The notes under the pieces are model-generated. The model did no database searches and was not told the DNA's origin. It was given only the letters and a program-made list of their open reading frames with translations. A program made the translations under genes and the position numbers. Shown piece by piece: positions 1 through 5,948 of a stretch of 7,020 bases of DNA (within the stretch, counting starts at the first letter, position 1; each line of letters begins with the position of its first letter). The stretch comes from an uncultured cyanobacterium (GTDB lineage Bacteria > Cyanobacteriota > Cyanobacteriia > PCC-6307 > Cyanobiaceae), in NCBI GenBank assembly GCA_903862155.1, contig CAIOXF010000070.1, positions 1 through 7,020 on the forward strand, in the 5' to 3' direction.

Positions 1-2190
1 CGCCTTCAGGGCGGAGCGGCTGCGGTCATCGGCCACCACTGGCGGCAGGCCCAGCAGGCGGGCGTAGAAGTCGCCGCAGAGCTGGTCGGCCATCACCACC
101 GGCGTGCCGCTCTCGGCATCGATCTCGTAGTACTCCCCGTTCCAGAGCAGGCGGTCGAAGTTGGCGCGGCTCTGCTCCAGCCAGCCGCCGAACTCGCGCT
201 GCTCGCTGGAGGTGTCGAGCCCTAGCTCCAGCTGCAGCCGCTGACCCATGGCCAGGGCCGCCTCCAGGGCTGCGATCCAGAGGGCGCCGCAGTAGGCGCT
301 CACGCCCTTGAGCGGCCAGTCGTCGAAGGTTTGGTCTGGGGCGCCGCCGTTATCCGGCAAGCCATCGCCGTTGGCATCGAAGGTTTTCAGGTACCGAAGG
401 GCGGTCACGGCCGCGGGCCAGCAATCGGCCAGGAAGCGCAGGTCTTCACCGCTGGGGGCCAGGCGGAAGGTGCGCCACACCTGCAACACGAAGTCGCTGG
501 CCAGGTCTTTCCAGAGGTTGCAGTCTTGATAAGCGGTGTAGTTGGTGGCATCCCAGGGCCGCTCGTTCGGTGCGCCCAGATCGTGGGGGGTGGCGCCGGC
601 CACCTTGCGGGCCGCTTCCACCCGGCCTTTGCCCTGGGTGAAGTACCAGCCGATCGGCCGCGGCGTGGCGTCGCTGGCGGGGATGGCGCGGGCGAAGCTG
701 CGCAGCACACTTTTGTCGAGCTCCGGCCACAGCTGCAGCAGGGCAAAGGAGCCGTAGAGCCGCACATCGAGGCTCTCGTACCAGGCGTAGTCGAGGCACT
801 CGAGCACCCCGAAACGGCCCACCGGATCAGCGCTGCTGGCAGCAGTCCAGAGGCTGCCGCCGGAGGCCAGGTCGTAGAGCTCGTTGAACAGCGCCATGCG
901 CAGCGGCTCCGGCAGGTCGGCGCGCTGGAGCACCGGACGCTGCCAGGCGTCGATCTGCTCGCGCCACTGGGGCCATTCCCGCAGCGCCTCCGCGGCGATC
1001 GCCACGGCGTTCTCGCCGTTGGCTCCGAAGAAATCGGTGTAGCGGCGCAGGGCCTGGGTTCCCGTGGCGAAGGCCGTGACCGGCAGGTCCCAGCTGATCA
1101 CCACCGGAATCTCCAGGCTTTCGCCCGGTTGCAGCTGCAGCTTCACGGCGATGGCGGCGCTGGCCGGGTCGTTGTCGGTGCTGCGGCGGTCGTTGTTGCT
1201 GTCGGGGATGGAGCCGTTGGTGGCAAAGCTGCTCCACAGCTCGCTGCCATCGCCGGCGGGATTCCAGCGGCTGCAGCGCTGGATCTGAAGCTGGGCCGCA
1301 CCGGCCTGGCTGAACACCCCCTCATCGGGCACGGCGATGCACCACTGGCCCTGCCCTTCGGCCACCGGGTTGCTGCGCTCCCCATCGAGCAGCACCCCCT
1401 TCAGGCCCGGTTGCTCCACCCAGCGGTTGGCCTGGCCGCGGCTGCGGCCGATGGCGGGCACGTAGTTGTGCTCGGGGCTGCCGTCGTCGCGGAAGTGCAC
1501 CGAGGCCGAGGGGTCGGTGTTGGTGAACCAGCCAGTGGTGTTGCGCCAGCTCAGCAACAGCGAGAGATCCAGCGGCTGATTGGTGGGATTGGCCAGGCGC
1601 CAGCGGAACACCGCCACTGGATAGCTGGTGCGGCGGTAGTCGCCCGGGAGGATCGGGCTGAACGCTTCGCAGCTCACCTCGGCCGCATACACGCCGCTGT
1701 AGGTGGTGCGGGTGATCGGGTAGCGGGCCTCGTAGCGGCCAGTGCTGCGTTCGGCGGTGCTCGCCGGATACCAGCTCCAGCCGGTGAGGGGTTCGCCGGC
1801 TTCGGGGCGGGAGGCATCCTGCTCCGGCTTCACCGCCAGGGCGTGGGCGCTGCTGCTGCTGCTGCTGCCGTTGCTCTCGAACAGGGCGAACTGGCAGTCG
1901 GGCAGGGTGCCGAACCAGTGCTCGCCCCCGTCGAGGTGCCAGAGGTTGAAGGAGCCGTCGGGGGCACGGCCGATGCAGCCGGCACCGAAGCCCCCCAGGG
2001 GCATGCCGTGGTTGGGGCCGTCGTCGAGGTTGCTGGCGTAGCGAACGGTGTAGGGCTTGTCCCAGCCCAGGCCGAAGGAGCGGCTCCAGCCGGCCTCCAG
2101 GGCCCTGGGTGCTGACGGGGCTCCCGCCCGGCGTCGTCCGACGGCGTGCCGCAGCAGCGACTTGAGCGCGGTGAGGCCGAGACGCGCCAT
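1..2190 (-). CDS. GH116-family beta-glucosidase / non-lysosomal glucosylceramidase-like protein (3' end outside window)
   Basis: The frame is open from ATG at 2190 to the left edge, giving 730 residues without a stop. The family is usually about 800-950 residues, so the C-terminus lies outside. The N-terminal part carries the family signature: PLGGFGAGCIGR (about 64-75), then FNLWHLDGG and WFGTLPDCQFALFE (81-105). This is the beta-sandwich domain of GBA2-type enzymes. The (alpha/alpha)6 catalytic domain follows. E464 in GVLECLDYAWYESLDVRLYG matches the nucleophile of human GBA2 and bacterial GH116 enzymes. D619 in GAPDQTFDDW matches the acid/base. Their 155-residue spacing fits the family. 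These enzymes hydrolyse beta-linked glucosides, often glycolipids. No classical signal peptide is seen; the N-terminus is short and basic (RHAVGRRR), suggesting a cytosolic or membrane-peripheral enzyme. No good ribosome binding site precedes the ATG. The next in-frame stop upstream (2218-2220) is that of the small upstream gene, 27 bp away, so the two are probably cotranscribed. The family call is firm; the substrate is not known. Confidence 0.93.
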   Translation of the reverse strand, partial: MARLGLTALKSLLRHAVGRRRAGAPSAPRALEAGWSRSFGLGWDKPYTVRYASNLDDGPNHGMPLGGFGAGCIGRAPDGSFNLWHLDGGEHWFGTLPDCQFALFESNGSSSSSSAHALAVKPEQDASRPEAGEPLTGWSWYPASTAERSTGRYEARYPITRTTYSGVYAAEVSCEAFSPILPGDYRRTSYPVAVFRWRLANPTNQPLDLSLLLSWRNTTGWFTNTDPSASVHFRDDGSPEHNYVPAIGRSRGQANRWVEQPGLKGVLLDGERSNPVAEGQGQWCIAVPDEGVFSQAGAAQLQIQRCSRWNPAGDGSELWSSFATNGSIPDSNNDRRSTDNDPASAAIAVKLQLQPGESLEIPVVISWDLPVTAFATGTQALRRYTDFFGANGENAVAIAAEALREWPQWREQIDAWQRPVLQRADLPEPLRMALFNELYDLASGGSLWTAASSADPVGRFGVLECLDYAWYESLDVRLYGSFALLQLWPELDKSVLRSFARAIPASDATPRPIGWYFTQGKGRVEAARKVAGATPHDLGAPNERPWDATNYTAYQDCNLWKDLASDFVLQVWRTFRLAPSGEDLRFLADCWPAAVTALRYLKTFDANGDGLPDNGGAPDQTFDDWPLKGVSAYCGALWIAALEAALAMGQRLQLELGLDTSSEQREFGGWLEQSRANFDRLLWNGEYYEIDAESGTPVVMADQLCGDFYARLLGLPPVVADDRSRSALKA
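1849..1866 (-). repeat. (AGC)6 trinucleotide repeat encoding a six-serine run in the GH116 gene
   Basis: Six perfect GCT units on the plus strand read as six AGC serine codons (residues 109-114) on the coding strand, just after the conserved FALFES segment. The residues that follow (about 115-135) look like a low-complexity surface loop. Because the unit is three bases, slippage would change loop length without breaking the frame. Confidence 0.8.
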
Positions 2191-2217
2191 GGAGCACAAA
2201 AGAGTGGGGCCAGCTTG

Positions 2218-2463
2218 TCAGAGCTGCCCGTCGCCGAGTTCCTGATCCACCAGGGCATCGAGGGTGACCGCCGCCCGCACAAGAGCCTGGTAGTGCTGCA
2301 CCACCCGGCGGTTGCGCTCCAGCCAGCCAGCCGAGTTGCCCTGAGCTGCCGCCAGGCTTCCGGCGTTGTCGCCATCCAGCAGCTCCAGGCTGTTCTGCTG
2401 GGCGATCAGGGCCAGCAGCAGTTCGTGGATGCGCTGGCGGCGGGCGTCCGGGCTGGGGGGCAC
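2218..2463 (-). CDS. small helical protein of unknown function upstream of the GH116 gene
   Basis: An 81-residue reading frame starting at GTG (2463) and ending at TGA (2218-2220). It lies 27 bp before the GH116 ATG and in the same frame. The GTG is the first possible start after the in-frame stop at 2491-2493. I do not recognise a family. The sequence is soluble, leucine- and glutamine-rich and looks fully alpha-helical: an N-terminal helix around RIHELLLALIAQQNSLELL (11-29), a middle segment with GWLERNRRVV (46-55), and a C-terminal helix ending VDQELGDGQL. There is no signal peptide, transmembrane segment, or metal or catalytic motif. No clear Shine-Dalgarno precedes the start. Support for a real gene comes from how snugly it fits the gap between cobL and the GH116 gene, from the lack of any better ORF there, and from its protein-like composition. 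Cotranscription with the GH116 gene is likely; a functional link is only inferred. Confidence 0.6.
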   Translation of the reverse strand: MPPSPDARRQRIHELLLALIAQQNSLELLDGDNAGSLAAAQGNSAGWLERNRRVVQHYQALVRAAVTLDALVDQELGDGQL

Positions 2464-2517
2464 GGCGGCTGGGGCTGATCCGGCCCAGCATCATGGCGGC
2501 AATGGCGGGGTGGGCCG
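2464..2517. promoter_or_regulatory. 54-bp divergent intergenic region between the small gene and cobL
   Basis: This is the only space from which both cobL (plus) and the small gene/GH116 pair (minus) can be transcribed, unless promoters lie inside the genes. It is very GC-rich. I find no convincing -35/-10 pair, operator palindrome or cobalamin riboswitch; 54 bp is also too short for a riboswitch. The promoter role is inferred from gene layout only. Confidence 0.4.
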
Positions 2518-3768
2518 GTGCAGTGCCACGTGATCGGTTGCGATGCCAGCGGTGCTGCGGGTTTGCCCCTGCCTGCCAAGACCCTGCTGCGCCAGGCCCA
2601 GCTCGTGGCAGCGCCTCGCCGGTTGCTGGCCGATCTGGAGGCCTGGTTCGGCTCCGGGGCTCCTGAGCTCGTCCCCTCCGACCAGCCCGAACCGTTGATG
2701 GCTGCCTTGGAGGAGGCGATGGGGCAAGGGCGGCCGGCGGCGGTCCTGGCCAGCGGGGACCCGCTCTGGTTTGGCATCGGCCGCCTGCTGGTGCAGCGCT
2801 TCGGCCCCGAGTCGTTGCGGTTTCACCCCGCCCCCAGCTCGCTGCAGCTGGCCTTCGCCCGCATCGGCCGCCCCTGGCAGGACGCCAGCTGGGTGAGCCT
2901 GCATGGCCGGGAGCCCGAGGCCCTGGCGTCAGCCCTGCAGAAACGGCCCTCTGCCCTGGCGGTGCTCACCGACCCAGGCCGCGGCGGGGCTGAGGAGGTG
3001 CGGCGCATCCTCAGGGCTTCGGGGCTGGAGGCGGCCTATGGCGTGTGGCTGTGTGAGCGGCTGGGGCATCACCAGGAGCGGGTGCAGCGGCTCCGCTCCG
3101 GTGAGCCCACACCAGCGGATCTGGATCCCCTGCATCTGGTGCTGCTGGTCGCCGAACCCCTTGCGCCGGTGGCTGATCCCGCCGCGCTGCCCCTGTTCGG
3201 TATCCCCGATGGGCTTTGGCTGCAGCACCCCGATCGCCCTGGCCTGATGACCAAGCGCGAGGTGCGGGTGCAGCTGCTGGCGGATCTGCAGCTGCCGGCC
3301 ACGGGCGTGCTTTGGGATGTGGGGGCGGGCGTGGGCTCGGTGGGCCTGGAGGCCCTGCGATTACGGCCTGCCCTCCAGCTCTGGGCCCTGGAGCAGCGGG
3401 GCGGCTCGGCTGCCCTGATCCACGGCAATGCCGAACGCCTGGGGGTGCAGCCGGCTGGGGTGGTGGAAGGCCGGGCGCCGGAGGCGCTGGCTGGATTCCC
3501 CGATCCGGATCGGGTGCTGATCGGTGGCGGCGGCCGCGAGCGCGTGGCCGTGCTGCAGGCCGTGTTGGAGCGGCTGCGGCCCGGCGGGGTGGTGGTGATT
3601 CCCCTCGCCACGGTGGAAGCTCTTGCCGAACTACGGCCGGTGCTGGAGGCGGCCGGCTTGGCTGAGAACGTGGCGCAGCACCAGAGCTGGCGCGGCAGCG
3701 CCCTGGCTGATGGCACCCGCCTGGCGCCAATGAACCCGGTGCTGGTGCTTCAGGGTTGGCGGGGCTGA
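2518..3768 (+). CDS. cobL: CobL (CbiE-CbiT fusion): precorrin-6Y C5,15-methyltransferase (decarboxylating)
   Basis: A bifunctional 416-residue enzyme of corrin ring synthesis. It methylates C5 and C15 of (cobalt-)precorrin-6B using S-adenosylmethionine and removes the ring C acetate carboxyl, giving (cobalt-)precorrin-8. The CbiE half (about 1-205) shows the start VIGCDASG, the tetrapyrrole-methylase motif ASGDPLWFGIG (78-88), FHPAPSSLQLAFARIG (102-117) and VLTDPGRGG (149-157). The CbiT half (about 225-416) shows MTKREVR (244-250), the SAM-binding motif DVGAGVGSVGLE (267-278), an acidic residue at the next strand (E292) and VLIGGGGR (333-340). The length is normal for the fused form. The start used is GTG at 2518. 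A second GTG at 2530 (codon 5), just before IGCDASG, is also possible; no strong Shine-Dalgarno decides between them. It is the only plus-strand gene here, and its last 19 bp overlap the 3' end of the convergent DUF192 gene. No other cob genes are present, so it is not in a local B12 operon. Confidence 0.95.
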   Translation: MQCHVIGCDASGAAGLPLPAKTLLRQAQLVAAPRRLLADLEAWFGSGAPELVPSDQPEPLMAALEEAMGQGRPAAVLASGDPLWFGIGRLLVQRFGPESLRFHPAPSSLQLAFARIGRPWQDASWVSLHGREPEALASALQKRPSALAVLTDPGRGGAEEVRRILRASGLEAAYGVWLCERLGHHQERVQRLRSGEPTPADLDPLHLVLLVAEPLAPVADPAALPLFGIPDGLWLQHPDRPGLMTKREVRVQLLADLQLPATGVLWDVGAGVGSVGLEALRLRPALQLWALEQRGGSAALIHGNAERLGVQPAGVVEGRAPEALAGFPDPDRVLIGGGGRERVAVLQAVLERLRPGGVVVIPLATVEALAELRPVLEAAGLAENVAQHQSWRGSALADGTRLAPMNPVLVLQGWRG

Positions 3769-4325
3769 AACCGCTCGATTACGGCCGGGCTGCCCACCTT
3801 GATGCCGAGGGCTTCGGCTTGGCCGGCGCCGAGTTCCACCACGCTCTCCACCTGCTCATCGGGTCCGTAGCTGGGGCAGGGCAGGTGCATGCAGGGTTTG
3901 GTGTTGGCCTCGATCGCCACCACCTTGCCGCCTTTGATGAACAGCATGTCGAGGGCGGCGGGGGTGCGGTGCATCCAGAAGCGAGCCAGCACCGGGGAGC
4001 CGAAGTCGAACCACATGCCCTGCAGGGGCTTGAGCGGCGGGCGCAGCTGCAACCCGAAGCTGAACTGGCGCTCACCGCGCGGCACCTCCAGCTGGATGCA
4101 GCGATCCGGCGCCACGCACCACTGGGCCTCGATCGGCAGGTACTGCGGCGGTTGGCTGGCTGGCTTCTGGGGCCCCGGCTTGAGGCTTGGGCTGGTGGCT
4201 TGAGCTCTGGCCGCGAACTCAGCGCTGCAGATCAAGCTGCCGGTGAGCGCGAGGCCCGCCAGCGCGGTGCCCGTGCCTATCGAGCCCAGCGCTCGAATCG
4301 AGCGGAAGCTTGGAAAGCAGCTCAT
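3750..4325 (-). CDS. DUF192-family protein with N-terminal signal peptide
   Basis: A 191-residue protein. Residues 1-43 look like an export signal: a basic n-region (R8, R11), a hydrophobic core around GTALAGLALTGSLIC (18-33), then AARAQA with Ala-X-Ala sites near 39-43. The segment before C33 (SLIC) is a poor lipobox, so signal peptidase I cleavage is more likely than lipidation. A Pro/Lys-rich linker follows (about 45-62). The DUF192 domain fills about 64-187: GLQLRPPLKPLQGMWFDF (91-108), FWMHRTPAALDMLFI (116-130), VVAIEANTKPCMHLPCPSYG (135-154) and VVELGAGQAEALGIKVGS (162-179). C145/C150 are the usual cysteine pair of the family; C70 and C76 form a second pair ahead of it. The molecular function of DUF192 proteins is not established. 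The ATG overlaps the regulator's stop as ATGA (4325-4322) and is preceded by GGAG, so it is probably coupled to the regulator. Its 3' end overlaps cobL. Confidence 0.88.
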   Translation of the reverse strand: MSCFPSFRSIRALGSIGTGTALAGLALTGSLICSAEFAARAQATSPSLKPGPQKPASQPPQYLPIEAQWCVAPDRCIQLEVPRGERQFSFGLQLRPPLKPLQGMWFDFGSPVLARFWMHRTPAALDMLFIKGGKVVAIEANTKPCMHLPCPSYGPDEQVESVVELGAGQAEALGIKVGSPAVIERFQPRQP

Positions 4326-4996
4326 GGGGTGGCTCCGGGCTGGATCTGGGGCATGCGCTCGCTGAGGCAGTAACCCTGGCCTCGCACGGTGTGGATCAGG
4401 CGGCGTTCGCCTCCGTCTTCGAGCTTCTGGCGCAGGTAGCGCACGTACACCTCAATCACGTTGCTGGCGGCGCCCTGCTGGTCGTTCCACACGTGGCTGA
4501 GGATCTGCTCGCGGCTCACCACCGTGCCCTTGCGCTCCAGTAGCAACAGCAGCAGCTGGTATTCGCGGGCGGTGAGCGCCACCGGCCGGGATCCGCGTTT
4601 TACTTGGCGGCCCATCGGGTTCACCACCAGGTCACCCACTTGCATCAGCTGGGCTGGCACGTTGGCCCGCTGGCCGATGTCGAGATGGAGCCGCAGCCGC
4701 ATCAGCAGATCGCTGGGCCCCAGGCTGGAGAGCCAGAAGTCGTCGGCACCGCTGCTCAGGCAGTGCGCCCGGGCTTCGATGGTGTCGTCGCCTTGATCGA
4801 GCAGGAGTGGCACGCTGCCGTAGCGCGCCCGCAGTTCGCCGATACGGGGCTCTTCGCTGGCACTGAGCAGCACCGCCCCGGGCACGGTGTCGTCGGCTAA
4901 CTCGCTCTCCCGCACCGGTGCGTAGCCCGAGGCCTCCAGCCGCGCCGCCAGGGCCTCGGCTTCAGCGCCGAGCAGCAGCACCTGGGGGCCGCTCAT
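4322..4996 (-). CDS. OmpR/PhoB-type response regulator with degenerate (non-phosphorylatable) receiver domain
   Basis: A 224-residue protein with a receiver-like domain (about 4-108) and a winged-helix DNA-binding domain (about 117-212). The output domain is well kept: LTAREYQLLLLLLERKG (141-157), VSREQILSHVW (160-170), the recognition-helix region SNVIEVYVRYLRQKLE (178-193) and the wing IHTVRGQGY (201-209). The receiver keeps the general fold pattern, including SGADDFW (82-88), but its active site is lost. The acidic pair after strand 1 is replaced by GAEAE (10-14), the phospho-acceptor Asp is replaced by Ser (S45 in AVLLSAS), the switch Thr/Ser is absent around LDQ (66-68), and the conserved Lys is Ser (S90). 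It therefore probably acts without phosphorylation, as known for some atypical cyanobacterial regulators. The start chosen is ATG at 4996. The frame stays open upstream to 5533, but that part lies over nadK in another frame, and starting there would add non-receiver sequence. ATGA overlaps join it to nadK (4996-4993) and to the DUF192 gene (4325-4322). No kinase gene is adjacent. Target genes are unknown. Confidence 0.92.
   Translation of the reverse strand: MSGPQVLLLGAEAEALAARLEASGYAPVRESELADDTVPGAVLLSASEEPRIGELRARYGSVPLLLDQGDDTIEARAHCLSSGADDFWLSSLGPSDLLMRLRLHLDIGQRANVPAQLMQVGDLVVNPMGRQVKRGSRPVALTAREYQLLLLLLERKGTVVSREQILSHVWNDQQGAASNVIEVYVRYLRQKLEDGGERRLIHTVRGQGYCLSERMPQIQPGATP
4333..4336 (-). 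promoter_or_regulatory. Shine-Dalgarno for the DUF192 gene, inside the regulator's 3' end
   Basis: GGAG on the minus strand lies 7 nt before the ATG at 4325, within the last codons of the regulator gene. It supports this start and fits reinitiation at the ATGA junction. Confidence 0.55.
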
Positions 4997-5907
4997 CGGC
5001 CGTTGCCGTCGGGCTTGGCCACGTGGGGCAGGCCCCAGCCCAGCTTGTTGCGCAGCACCTGGAAAAACTCGTGATCCGCCAGCCGCACAAAGCGCACCGG
5101 ATGCTCGCTGCGGCGGATCAGCACCCGGTCTTCCGGCCAGATGTAACAACCGGCGCTGCCGTCCACCACCATCATCAGCCGCTCCGGCGTGGCCGGAAAC
5201 ACCGTGACGGGCTCGCGGTCGCTGAACACCAGGGCCCGCGACGCCAGGGAGTGGGCGGCGATCGGGGTGAGCTGCAGCACCGGGCAGTCGGGGGTGATCA
5301 CCGGGCCGCCGGCGCTGAGCGAATAGGCGGTGGAGCCGGTGGGGGTGGAGAGGATCACGCCGTCGGCGGCGATGTCCACCGGGGCATGGCGGCCGATCGC
5401 GATCTCGAAATGGCACATCGAGGTGAGCGGCTCGCGGTGAAGTGCCATCTCGTTCAGGCAGAGCACCTCCCAGCGGCGTTGCTCGCCGCGCATCACGCTC
5501 ACGATCAGCATCGTGCGCTCCTCCACCGACCAATCGCCGGCGATCAGCTGATCGAGGGCCTGATCCAGCTGTTGCAGATAGGCCTCGGCCAGGAAGCCCA
5601 GGTGGCCCGTATTGATCGTGAGGATGGGCACCCCGATCGGCGCCGTTTGCCGCGCCGCCGAGAGCACCGTGCCGTCGCCGCCGAGCACCACGGCCACGTC
5701 CATGTGCTGGTCGAAGCTGGGCGGCACGCAGGCGGCGTAGCCGCGGGTCCGTAGGTGCTGGTCGGGGTTGGCGAACCCCACCATCCCGCCGCTGCTGCTC
5801 ACGCGCACCACCTCACGGCCGGCCTCGCGGAGGCGCGCTTCGATCTGATCAGCCGTGGTGACGGCCAGATCCTTGCCGTCGTTCACGATCAGTCCAACGC
5901 GGGGCAC
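4993..5907 (-). CDS. nadK: NAD kinase
   Basis: A 304-residue cytosolic enzyme that phosphorylates NAD to NADP using ATP or polyphosphate. It sets the NADP pool used by photosynthetic electron transport and biosynthesis. Diagnostic motifs are the N-terminal strand VGLIVNDGK (4-12), the catalytic GGDGT (76-80), TINTGHLGFLAE (98-109), LNEMALHR (151-158) and the conserved loop DGVILSTPTGSTAYSLSAGG (182-201), followed by PI and VFSDREPV. Length is typical for the bacterial family. The start is GTG at 5907, immediately before PRVGLIVNDG, which is where the family normally begins; there is no good Shine-Dalgarno before it. The 41-bp gap after the pheS stop holds no evident terminator or strong promoter, so readthrough from pheS is likely. 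Its TGA overlaps the start of the response regulator. Cyanobacteria often carry two NAD kinases; this sequence alone does not tell which paralogue this is. Confidence 0.97.
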   Translation of the reverse strand: MPRVGLIVNDGKDLAVTTADQIEARLREAGREVVRVSSSGGMVGFANPDQHLRTRGYAACVPPSFDQHMDVAVVLGGDGTVLSAARQTAPIGVPILTINTGHLGFLAEAYLQQLDQALDQLIAGDWSVEERTMLIVSVMRGEQRRWEVLCLNEMALHREPLTSMCHFEIAIGRHAPVDIAADGVILSTPTGSTAYSLSAGGPVITPDCPVLQLTPIAAHSLASRALVFSDREPVTVFPATPERLMMVVDGSAGCYIWPEDRVLIRRSEHPVRFVRLADHEFFQVLRNKLGWGLPHVAKPDGNGR

Positions 5908-5948
5908 CGATCGAGGGGCGGAGAGCTGCCCGAGTTTATGGGGCGCGG

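Noticed and set aside
331..2115. Long plus-strand reading frame of 594 codons opposite the GH116 gene
   Set aside because: It is an antisense shadow: the translation is Gly/Ala/Val-rich with no recognisable domain, whereas the opposite strand carries conserved GH116 motifs throughout.
1322..2494. Minus-strand reading frame of 390 codons in another frame of the GH116 region
   Set aside because: Low-complexity Pro/Arg/Ala-rich translation, out of frame with the GH116 motifs; stops are rare simply because of high GC.
2464..2517. Cobalamin riboswitch ahead of cobL
   Set aside because: The space is only 54 bp and lacks the conserved B12-box pattern.
3011..3730. Minus-strand frames opposite cobL, and a plus-strand frame at 3216-3665 inside it
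   Set aside because: Pro/Arg/Ala- or Gly-rich shadows of a clearly conserved CbiT domain.
4224..4229. Lipoprotein reading of the DUF192 leader at C33
   Set aside because: The residues before the cysteine (SLI) do not match a normal lipobox, and Ala-X-Ala cleavage sites follow.
3756..4373. Plus-strand frame of 205 codons opposite the DUF192 gene
   Set aside because: No domain or ribosome binding site; the minus strand has clear DUF192 motifs and a signal peptide.
4997..5533. Possible N-terminal extension of the response regulator upstream of 4996
   Set aside because: The frame is open, but the sequence lies over the conserved nadK coding region and resembles no receiver domain; ATG 4996 gives the normal length and an ATGA overlap.
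4918..5754. Plus-strand frame of 278 codons opposite nadK
   Set aside because: His/Arg/Gly-rich translation typical of antisense to GC-rich coding sequence; nadK motifs are on the other strand.
5908..5948. Promoter or terminator between pheS and nadK
   Set aside because: A CATAAA -10-like box is present but has no -35 partner, and no stem-loop with a T-run is seen.
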